A stretch of DNA of 64,000 nt from Enhygromyxa salina (lineage in GTDB: Bacteria > Myxococcota_A > Polyangia > Nannocystales > Nannocystaceae), in the NCBI RefSeq assembly GCF_002994635.1, contig NZ_PVNL01000130.1, forward strand, positions 1-64,000, written 5' to 3'. The position numbers and the translations under genes were made by a program. Shown here one piece after another: positions 56,992-64,000 of the stretch (positions within the stretch are counted from its first letter, which is position 1; each line of letters starts with the position of its first letter). A model generated the notes under the pieces. The model had not been told where the DNA came from. It did not search any database and saw only the letters and a program-made list of their open reading frames with translations.

Positions 56992-59616
56992 GTGACCGCT
57001 GCTGACGATTCGACCCATCGCTTTGCCTGCTGTGCACACCATCGTCGGGCAGCCGTGTTCACGCTGCCAGGCGCCCAAGCTCACTATCCGCCCGACCTCG
57101 AGATCGAGCCCGTTCACCTCGACGTCGATCTGCACGTCGACATCGACGACCGCAGCGCCGCCGGGGTCGTCACCCACACGCTGATCTGGCGCCGCGCGGG
57201 GGCGACCCAGCTGGTCCTGCATGCGCTCGACTTCGAGGCGCTCGCGCTCGAAGATCTGGGCGGTAACGAGATCAACTGGCGCTACGACGGCCAGCGGATC
57301 CGGGTGAGCTGGAACGCCGGAGCCAAGCGCGGCGAGACCCGCAAGCTGGCGATCCGCTACCGGGTCCAGGATCCGGTCTCGGGCCTGTTCTTCTCGGCCC
57401 CAAGCGCCGCGGCTCCGAGCGCGGCTCGGTTCGCGGCGACCGATCACGAGACCGAGCGCGCGCGCCACTGGCTCCCCACGATCGACCTCCCCAGCGTGCG
57501 GCCAAGCCTGACCTTCCATCTGCGCGCCGCCGAAGATCTCACGATCCTCGCCAACGGCGTGCTGCACTCGGAGCAGCGCCACGACGACGGGACCAAGACC
57601 GCGCACTGGGGCCTCGACCAGCCGTGCCCGAGCTACCTGACCTGCTTTGCGATCGGCGACTTCACCAAGTGTGACGACGGCGATCACCTCGGTGACGGCG
57701 AGGGGGTGGCCCTGGCCTACTTCGCCAGCAAGCAGCACGACATCAACCACCTCAGCCGCAGCTTTGGTGGCACCGCCGCGATCATGGAGTGGATGACGGC
57801 CAAGCTGGGCATGCCGTTCCCGTTTCCAAAGTACTACCAGTTCGCGCTGCCCCACTTTGGCGGCGCAATGGAGAACATCTCGCTGGTCAGCTGGGATGAT
57901 CAGTTCTTGCTCGACGAGACCCTGGCGGGCGAGTGGGGCCGGCTCGTCGATCAGATCAACGTGCACGAGATGGCCCACAGCTGGTTCGGCGATCTGGTGG
58001 TCTGCCGCGACTACGCCCACGCGTGGCTCAAAGAGAGCTGGGCCACGTACATGGAGGTGTGCTGGTTCGAGGACGCGCACGGGCGCGACGAGCAGCTCTA
58101 CGAGCTGTGGCTCAACGCCCGGGCCTACTTTCGCGAGGCCGACAGTCGCTACTGCCGGCCGATCGTCACCCGCGAATTCCACAACTCGTTCGAGATGTAC
58201 GACATGCACCTGTACCCGGGCGGCGCGGCCCGGCTGCACACGCTGCGCTGCGCCCTGGGTGACGAGCTGTTCTGGGAGGGCGCCCGCACCTACCTGCGCG
58301 AGTACGCGGGGCAGGTGGTCGAGACCGACGACTTTCGCCGGATCATGGAGCGGGTCAGCGGACGCTCGCTCGGCAAGTTCTTCGACCAGTGGTTCCACCG
58401 CGGCGGCTACCCGGTGATCGAGGCCGAGTTCGAGTGGGACGACGCCAGCGGGCGCGGCACCTTCACGATCAAGCAGACCCAGGTCGAGGCCAAGGGCGCG
58501 GGTCCAGGCGCGGGGCAGGGGTCTGGCGCGAGCCCGGGCGGCTGGCTGTTCTCGTTCCCGCTCACGCTGGCGTGGACGACCGACGGCGAGACCCAGCGTC
58601 GCCAGGTCCAGATCGAGCGCGAGCGTCACAGCTTCGCGTTCGAGCTCGACGCCGAGCCAGACATGGTCCGCGTCGACCCGGACTTCGAGGTGCTGCTCAA
58701 GCTCGAGTTCGATCCCGGCTCCGAGAAGCTCGAGACCCAGCTGGTCGAGGCGCCCGACGTGCTCGGGCGGATCCTCGCCGGGCGCGAGCTGATCAAGGCC
58801 GGCAAGCGCAAGACGCTGAGCAAGGTCAGCGAGCGGTGGGCCGACGAACCATTTTGGGGCGTGCGCCTCGAGTGGGCCAAGTCGCTGGGTGAGGCCGGAT
58901 CCGTGCACGCGATCGAGGCCCTGACCGAGGCGATCGGCGTCGAGCGGGATCATCGGGTGCTCGAGGGGTTGCTGCGCGCGTGCATGGACGTGCGCGACCC
59001 CAGCCTCGCGGCCGCGGTGCTCGAGCGGCTGGGCAGCGGGTTGCCGCATCGCGCCGCCATGGTCGCGTGGGAGCTGCTCGGGGCCCAGCGCGAGGACGCG
59101 CCGTTCGAGCAGATCGCCGCGGCGGCGCAGCGCGACAGCTACAACGGGTTCGAGCAGTCGGGCGCGCTGCGGGGCCTGGCCGGGACCCGCGACCCGCGGG
59201 CGCTCGAGCTGCTGTTGACCCGCTGCGAGGCCGGACAGACCAGCGATCGCGCCCGGCCGGCTGCCGCCCACGCGCTCGGGCAGCTCGCGCGACGGCTCGA
59301 CAAACGCCCCCGCGAGCGGGCGATCGAGCGGCTCGTGGATCTGCTGCGAGATCGAGTGGGGCGGGTCCAGCTGGCCGCCGCGCACGGGCTCGAGCTCGCC
59401 CACGCGAGCTCGGCGATCCCGGAGCTCGAGGCGTTTCGCGCGACCCAGACCCAGCAAGAGCAGGTCCGGATCGACCACATCCTTGCGAACCTGCGCAAGT
59501 CCGAGGATCCGCGGCTCAACGCGGCCGAGAAGGACCTCGAGGAGCTGCGCGAGAAGCTGCGCAAGCTCGAGGGCCGGTTCGAGCGGCTGTATGCGCGAGT
59601 ACACGTCGATGAGTGA
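56992..59616 (+). CDS. M1-family aminopeptidase N-like protein with HEAT repeats
   Basis: 874 residues from GTG 56992. The peptidase region (residues about 30-500) has GGAMEN (290-295) and HEMAH (325-329) with the third ligand Glu348 in LKESW: an intact gluzincin M1 site. A low-complexity break (PGAGQGSGASPGG) follows, then from about 600 to 830 HEAT-like helical repeats (LEGLLRACMDVRDPSLAAAVLERLGSG) and a final coiled coil. There is no signal peptide, so it is cytosolic. Stop and next start overlap by 8 bp. Confidence 0.92.
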   Translation: MTAADDSTHRFACCAHHRRAAVFTLPGAQAHYPPDLEIEPVHLDVDLHVDIDDRSAAGVVTHTLIWRRAGATQLVLHALDFEALALEDLGGNEINWRYDGQRIRVSWNAGAKRGETRKLAIRYRVQDPVSGLFFSAPSAAAPSAARFAATDHETERARHWLPTIDLPSVRPSLTFHLRAAEDLTILANGVLHSEQRHDDGTKTAHWGLDQPCPSYLTCFAIGDFTKCDDGDHLGDGEGVALAYFASKQHDINHLSRSFGGTAAIMEWMTAKLGMPFPFPKYYQFALPHFGGAMENISLVSWDDQFLLDETLAGEWGRLVDQINVHEMAHSWFGDLVVCRDYAHAWLKESWATYMEVCWFEDAHGRDEQLYELWLNARAYFREADSRYCRPIVTREFHNSFEMYDMHLYPGGAARLHTLRCALGDELFWEGARTYLREYAGQVVETDDFRRIMERVSGRSLGKFFDQWFHRGGYPVIEAEFEWDDASGRGTFTIKQTQVEAKGAGPGAGQGSGASPGGWLFSFPLTLAWTTDGETQRRQVQIERERHSFAFELDAEPDMVRVDPDFEVLLKLEFDPGSEKLETQLVEAPDVLGRILAGRELIKAGKRKTLSKVSERWADEPFWGVRLEWAKSLGEAGSVHAIEALTEAIGVERDHRVLEGLLRACMDVRDPSLAAAVLERLGSGLPHRAAMVAWELLGAQREDAPFEQIAAAAQRDSYNGFEQSGALRGLAGTRDPRALELLLTRCEAGQTSDRARPAAAHALGQLARRLDKRPRERAIERLVDLLRDRVGRVQLAAAHGLELAHASSAIPELEAFRATQTQQEQVRIDHILANLRKSEDPRLNAAEKDLEELREKLRKLEGRFERLYARVHVDE

Positions 59617-60883
59617 GCAGGCGCTCGCGGGGCTGCGCGTGCTCGAGCTCGGCCAGCTGATCGCCGGGCCGTTCGCCGGGGCGATGCTCGCGGGGTTTGG
59701 CGCCCAGGTGATCAAGGTCGAGCCGCCGGGCCTGGGCGATCCGCTGCGACGCTGGCGGCGGATGCATGACGGGACCTCGCTGTGGTGGCGGACGATGGCC
59801 CGCAACAAGCAGTCGGTGGCGATCGATCTGCGGACCGAGCAGGGCCGCTGGCTGATCCGCAATTTGGTCGCAACCGGCCAGATCGACGTGCTGATCGAGA
59901 ATTTTCGCCCTGGCCGAATGGAGGCGTGGGGGCTGGGCTGGGACGAGCTGCACGCGCTCGATCGCCGGCTGATCATGGTTCGGATCTCGGGCTACGGCCA
60001 GACCGGTCCGCGCGCGCAGCAGCCAGGGTTCGCCAACATCGCGGAGGCGGTCGGCGGGCTGCGGTACCTCAGCGGCGAGCCCGGGCGCGCGCCCGTGCGC
60101 TCGGGGGTCAGCCTCGGCGACACGATCTCGGGCCTGCACGCGGCCTTTGGCGCGCTGACGGCCGTCCGCGCCCGCGACGGTGGGCCGAGTCAGCGGGGCA
60201 CCGGGGTCGGCCAGCTGGTCGACGTGGCGCTGAGCGAGAGCGTGTTCAACATGCTCGAGTCGCTGCTGCCGGAGTTCTCCATGTTTGGTCACGTGCGCCA
60301 GCGATCGGGCAGCAAGCTCGAGGGGATCGTGCCGACGGGGACCTACCCGTGTCAGGTCGGGCCCAGCGGCGAGGACCGCTGGGTAGCGATCGGGGCCAAC
60401 TCGGACTCGATGTTTCAGCGGCTGATGCGTGCGATCGGTCGCGCGGACCTGGCCGACGATCCCGCCCTGCGCCACAACGATGGTCGCGTCGCTCGCGAGG
60501 CGTCGCTCGACGAGGCGATCGCCGCGTGGACCAGCGAGCGCTCGCCCGAGCAAGCGTTGTGCGAGCTCGAGGCGGCCGAGGTCGCGGCCGGGCCGATCCA
60601 GAGCATCGCGGAGATCGCCGCGGATCCGCAGTTCTTGGCCCGCCAGATGTTCGACGCGGTGACCCTGCCGGACGGAGCCAAGCTCGATATCCCGGCGGTC
60701 GTGCCCAAGCTGTCGGACACCCCCGGCGGGACCGCGTGGATCGGCCCCGAGATCGGCGCGCACACCCACGCCGTGCTGCGCGAGCTGCTTGGGTTCGCCG
60801 ACGACGATCTCTACGATCTGGCCGAGGCCGGGGTCGTGCAGGGGCCTGTGCGTCCGATCATCGACGACACGGACCGCGGGTGA
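59609..60883 (+). CDS. Family III CoA-transferase (CaiB/BaiF)
   Basis: 424 residues from ATG 59609 (MSEQALAGLRVLEL), which overlaps the aminopeptidase end; the longer frame is shadow. It shows LELGQLIAGPFAGAMLAGFGAQVIKVEPP, NKQSVAIDLRTEQG, GYGQTGP and the catalytic Asp in SLGDTISGLHAAFGAL. It transfers CoA between organic acids; the donor and acceptor are unknown. The fold is an interlocked dimer, cytosolic. Confidence 0.93.
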   Translation: MSEQALAGLRVLELGQLIAGPFAGAMLAGFGAQVIKVEPPGLGDPLRRWRRMHDGTSLWWRTMARNKQSVAIDLRTEQGRWLIRNLVATGQIDVLIENFRPGRMEAWGLGWDELHALDRRLIMVRISGYGQTGPRAQQPGFANIAEAVGGLRYLSGEPGRAPVRSGVSLGDTISGLHAAFGALTAVRARDGGPSQRGTGVGQLVDVALSESVFNMLESLLPEFSMFGHVRQRSGSKLEGIVPTGTYPCQVGPSGEDRWVAIGANSDSMFQRLMRAIGRADLADDPALRHNDGRVAREASLDEAIAAWTSERSPEQALCELEAAEVAAGPIQSIAEIAADPQFLARQMFDAVTLPDGAKLDIPAVVPKLSDTPGGTAWIGPEIGAHTHAVLRELLGFADDDLYDLAEAGVVQGPVRPIIDDTDRG

Positions 60884-60913
60884 GCGCCGCGCGAGGCGTG
60901 ATAGCTTCGCGCC

Positions 60914-62353
60914 GTGACTGACGAATCTCGACTGAGCTTGGTGGCTGTGATCGGCGCGTGCCTGGTGCTTGGACCGGTCGCCTGCAGCGGCGAGTCGCCC
61001 GCTGATGGTGACGGGACCGGGGAGACGGGCGACGGCGACGGGGATCCTGGAGATGGCGACGGCGACCCTGGCGATGGTGACGGTGACGGTGACCCCGGCG
61101 ATGGTGACGGCGACCCCGGTGACGGCGACGGCGACCCGGGTGACGGTGACGGCGACAGCGACTGCGGACCGATCGGGGAGCCACCGCCGCTGGGCCCGAT
61201 CGTCATGGTCGCGCCCGCCGACGCCGCGATGCTGCCCCAGCTGGTGCTCGACGCCGAGCCGAACACCACGTTCATGTTCGCCGATGGGACCTACGACCTC
61301 TCGGGCGGAAACTTGCTGCACGTGACCACGCCGGGGCTGCGCTTCGTCGGCGCGAGCCATGATCGGGACGCGGTGGTCCTCGACGCCGACTACGGGATCG
61401 GCGAGATCTTCCTGGTCGCGGCGTCCAACACCACGATCGCGCACATGACCGTGCAGCGGGCCTATTGGCACCCAATTCACGTGACCGGGGGCGCCGCCGC
61501 GAACACCGAAAACACGCTGATCTACGACGTCGCGGTGATCGATCCGGGCCAGCAGGCGATCAAGATCAACGCGTCGGGTCAGGGCTTTTACTCGGACAAC
61601 GGCACCGTGGCGTGCTCGAGCGTGACCATGACCGACGCCGGGCGCTCGCAGGTGGAGAATTGCTATACCGGGGGGATCGACGCCCACTCGGCCTGGGGCT
61701 GGGAGGTGCGCGACAACTACTTCGAGGGGTTTTGGTGTGGCGCGGGGCTGTCCGAGCACGCCGTGCACTTTTGGGTGACCGGGCGCGACACCGTGGTCGA
61801 GCGCAACACGATCGTCGACTGTGCGCGGGGGATCGGGTTTGGGCTGGGCCAGAACGGCAACGGCAAGCAGCGGGTCTACGACGACGATCCATGCCCGGGC
61901 GCCGACTACCTCGGCCACGTCGACGGGATCATTCGTAACAACATGATCTTCGCCGGGCGCGAGCAGCTGTTCGCCTCGCAGTCTGGGTTTGACGCCGGGG
62001 TCTCGCTCGAGCAGGCCTGCGGGGCCGTGGTCGCCCACAACAGCGTCGTGTCGCTGCAGCCGCCGTTCGTGTCGATGGAGTATCGGTTTGCGAACACGTC
62101 GGCGACGATCGTGAACAACCTGACCACCCACGCGATCGTCATGCGCGACGGCGGGCAGGCCAGCTTGGCCGGGAACCTCGTCGATCAGGGGCTCGATCAG
62201 CTCGTCGACGGGCCCGGTGGGGACCTGCATCTGAGCGAGGGCGCGACGGCGATCGACGCCGGGGATCCGAGCGGGCTCGACTGGGCGGCCACGGACTTCG
62301 ACAACCAGGCCCGCGATGCGGCGCCCGACGTCGGGGCCGACGAGCGCCGTTGA
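60914..62353 (+). CDS. Right-handed beta-helix lipoprotein
   Basis: 479 residues from GTG 60914. The leader LSLVAVIGACLVLGPVAC has lipobox PVAC. The longest Gly-Asp linker of the window (about residues 35-82) follows. The remainder is a parallel beta-helix (NTTIAHMTVQRAYWHPIHV, NTLIYDVAVIDPGQQAIKI, NMIFAGREQLF) ending DVGADE, the common tail of pectate-lyase-type NosD/DUF1565 proteins. It is probably a polysaccharide-binding or -cleaving surface protein; catalytic residues cannot be assigned. Confidence 0.87.
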   Translation: MTDESRLSLVAVIGACLVLGPVACSGESPADGDGTGETGDGDGDPGDGDGDPGDGDGDGDPGDGDGDPGDGDGDPGDGDGDSDCGPIGEPPPLGPIVMVAPADAAMLPQLVLDAEPNTTFMFADGTYDLSGGNLLHVTTPGLRFVGASHDRDAVVLDADYGIGEIFLVAASNTTIAHMTVQRAYWHPIHVTGGAAANTENTLIYDVAVIDPGQQAIKINASGQGFYSDNGTVACSSVTMTDAGRSQVENCYTGGIDAHSAWGWEVRDNYFEGFWCGAGLSEHAVHFWVTGRDTVVERNTIVDCARGIGFGLGQNGNGKQRVYDDDPCPGADYLGHVDGIIRNNMIFAGREQLFASQSGFDAGVSLEQACGAVVAHNSVVSLQPPFVSMEYRFANTSATIVNNLTTHAIVMRDGGQASLAGNLVDQGLDQLVDGPGGDLHLSEGATAIDAGDPSGLDWAATDFDNQARDAAPDVGADERR

Positions 62354-62361
62354 TCCGCCGG

Positions 62362-64000
62362 CTACTCGGCGTCGCCGGGCCCGGGCCCGGCCAGTACCTC
62401 GGCGAGCAGCTCGAGCAGCGCCGCCGCGACGATCGGCTTGGGCAGAAAGTGCACGCCGGGATCCAGGACGCCCCGGGTCGCAATGATCTCCTCGGAGTGG
62501 CCCGACATGTAGATCACGCGGACCGTTGGATCGGCCGCGACGACCTGCTCGGCCAGCTGCTTGCCGCTCATGTCCGGCATGATCACGTCCGTCAACAGCA
62601 GATCGAACACGCCCGGCTGCTCACGCACGAGCGCGAGCGCCTCGACGGGACCGGTCGCCGCGTCGACGCGATAGCCGGCCCGGCGCAGCAGCTCGACGAC
62701 CACGCGCTGGACCCGTGGCTCATCCTCGACCACGAGGACTCGGTGGTCCTTGGCGTCGATCGTGGGCGCGGTCGCGGGGGCCTCGGGGCCAGACTCCGCC
62801 TCGTCGCTCGCGGGCAGATAGATCGTGAACGTGGTCCCGACGTCGGGCTCGCTCTGCACCCAAATTGTGCCGCCGCTCTGATTGACGATGCCGAACACGG
62901 TGGCGAGCCCGAGACCGGTGCCGTGGCCGGGACCCTTGGTCGTATAGAAGGGCTCGAAGATCCGGGCCACGGTCTCGGGCTCCATGCCGATCCCGGAGTC
63001 CGTGATCGCAACTTTGACGTAGTCCCCGGGCTTGACGCCGACGTGGGTGCGGGCGAAGGCCTCGTCGAGCGCGAGCGGCTCGACCTCGAGCCGCAGCTGA
63101 CCGCCGTTGGGCATGGCGTCGCGGGCGTTGACGACCAGGTTGAGCACGACCTGCTCGAGCTGGGCTGGGTCGGCGCGCAGGCGGGCGGGGTCGCCGGGCA
63201 GCGCCAGGATCAGCTCGATGTCTTCCGTCAGCAGCCGCCGAAGCATCGAGCGCATGTTCTCGAGCACCTCGCCCGCGTCGATGATCCTGGGCCGAAGCAC
63301 GGTCTTGCGGCCGAACGCGAGCAGCTGACGGGTCAGGTCCGCGGCCCGCTCGGCCGCCCAGATCACGTCGTCGAGCTCGGACCGGATCGGGTGGTCCTCG
63401 GCGAGGCCGAGGGTCGCGAGCTCAGTCGCGTTGAGCACCACCGAGAGCAGGTTGTTGAAGTCGTGGGCGATCCCGCCAGCGAGCCGGCCGATCGCGTCGA
63501 GCTTCTGGGCCTGGCGCAGCTGATCCTCGAGCTGACGGCGCACGGTGACGTCACGCATGGCGACGACCCGGACCGCGCCGCCGTCGAGCTCGACGGGGAT
63601 CGTTCGGGACTGGACCTCCACGGGGTAGGTCGTCCCATCGCTCCGCAGCGCGAACGCGTCGTAGGGCTGATCGTCGCCGGCGGCGACCTTGGCCAGGGCC
63701 ATGTCCTTGGACTGCGGCGCGATGAAGTCGGCGAGCTGCCTGCCGACCAGCTGCCCCGGCGGCACCGCCGAGTAGACCTCGGCCGCGCGGTTGGCCATGT
63801 GGATGACCCCGTCACGATGCATGATGACGGCCTCGAACGCGGCGTCCGACAGCGCGCGCAGCAGTTGGTTGGACTCGCGCAGATCCTTGTCGGCCTGGTC
63901 GGCGCGGGTTCGATCCGACAGGTCACGGACGACGACCCAGACCTGGGGCGCGCCGTCGGTCGAGCGACCGACCACGCTGGCGACCTCGCCGTTGAACTCG
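62362..64000 (-). CDS. Hybrid sensor histidine kinase with PAS (5' partial)
   Basis: The frame is open to the window end, so the N-terminus lies outside. Visible order from the N-terminal side: the end of one PAS-like unit, a PAS domain with C-terminal extension ([22 protein letters not shown] ... [10 protein letters not shown]), a HisKA domain with phospho-acceptor [11 protein letters not shown], an HATPase domain ([29 protein letters not shown]) and a C-terminal receiver with [14 protein letters not shown] (Asp acceptor) and FLPKP. No membrane helix is seen in the visible part. It phosphorylates itself and its receiver; the signal and any output regulator are unknown. Confidence 0.93.
   Translation of the reverse strand, partial: EFNGEVASVVGRSTDGAPQVWVVVRDLSDRTRADQADKDLRESNQLLRALSDAAFEAVIMHRDGVIHMANRAAEVYSAVPPGQLVGRQLADFIAPQSKDMALAKVAAGDDQPYDAFALRSDGTTYPVEVQSRTIPVELDGGAVRVVAMRDVTVRRQLEDQLRQAQKLDAIGRLAGGIAHDFNNLLSVVLNATELATLGLAEDHPIRSELDDVIWAAERAADLTRQLLAFGRKTVLRPRIIDAGEVLENMRSMLRRLLTEDIELILALPGDPARLRADPAQLEQVVLNLVVNARDAMPNGGQLRLEVEPLALDEAFARTHVGVKPGDYVKVAITDSGIGMEPETVARIFEPFYTTKGPGHGTGLGLATVFGIVNQSGGTIWVQSEPDVGTTFTIYLPASDEAESGPEAPATAPTIDAKDHRVLVVEDEPRVQRVVVELLRRAGYRVDAATGPVEALALVREQPGVFDLLLTDVIMPDMSGKQLAEQVVAADPTVRVIYMSGHSEEIIATRGVLDPGVHFLPKPIVAAALLELLAEVLAGPGPGDAE

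Noticed and set aside
61018-61160. Gly-Asp tract as a CRISPR or noncoding repeat
   Set aside because: It is in frame inside a lipoprotein gene and encodes a simple linker.

Overview
The window looks like chromosomal DNA of a myxobacterium, most likely from the Nannocystis/Plesiocystis/Enhygromyxa side (Nannocystineae). Base composition is very GC-rich. Several secreted lipoproteins carry long Gly-Asp linkers (GDGDGDPGD) after the lipobox, one tandem VWA protein ends in a MYXO-CTERM sorting signal, and eukaryote-like Ser/Thr kinases sit beside FHA and TPR proteins. The genus call is inference; no rRNA or tRNA gene is visible. LAYOUT. 1-13.1 kb is the 3' end of a trans-AT polyketide synthase cluster: a large subunit (KS-DH-KR-ACP, KS-KR-ACP, then a terminal KS lacking its first catalytic His) translationally coupled to an AT-AT-ER protein. 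13.1-17.65 kb is a decayed strip: an HTH remnant, a degenerate tandem repeat, one intact hypothetical gene, a small lipoprotein, and three pseudogenes (VCBS/FG-GAP, Cys-rich lipoprotein, protein kinase). 17.6-29.0 kb is a compact two-armed module. Leftward runs TPR-FHA protein > TPR-Ser/Thr kinase > lipoprotein. Rightward run five tightly spaced or overlapping genes: two proteins without a recognised enzyme fold, a RavA-like MoxR AAA+ ATPase, a VWA protein with an intact MIDAS, and a TPR/HEAT protein. This matches the MoxR-VWA chaperone couple proposed from comparative genomics as the core of conflict or signalling systems in multicellular bacteria, here with a phosphorylation arm. It is the best candidate in the window for an undescribed system. 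29-35.6 kb holds envelope and secreted genes: a beta-barrel, an OmpA/Pal-like lipoprotein coupled to an AgmX/TonB-C-like lipoprotein and closed by a clear terminator, a quinone oxidoreductase, a PNGase F-like lipoprotein and a propeller lipoprotein. 35.7-38 kb is a two-gene P-loop NTPase/TPR unit coupled by TTGA. 38-40.6 kb is a reverse-transsulfuration operon (cystathionine beta-synthase > cystathionine gamma-lyase/synthase). 40.7-43.7 kb carries an OmpA/thrombospondin-3 protein coupled to a five-heme cytochrome lipoprotein, then a secreted SMP-30-like propeller behind an AT-rich palindrome. 43.7-64 kb contains a UbiD-like decarboxylase, an FGE-sulfatase-fold lipoprotein lacking the FGE cysteines, an orphan SMC-like ATPase, a GAF protein, an HEXXH lipoprotein opposite a beta-barrel, a Notum/pectin-acetylesterase-like lipoprotein, the MYXO-CTERM VWA protein, an outer-membrane protein, an M17 and an M1 aminopeptidase, a family III CoA-transferase, a beta-helix lipoprotein, and a hybrid histidine kinase cut off by the window end. 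HOW IT FITS. The genes fall into secondary metabolism (PKS), regulated ATPase/phosphorylation modules of conflict or signalling type, and a large secreted or outer-membrane repertoire typical of a predatory, multicellular bacterium. Many operons use stop-start overlaps (ATGA, GTGA, TTGA), so translational coupling is a general habit here.
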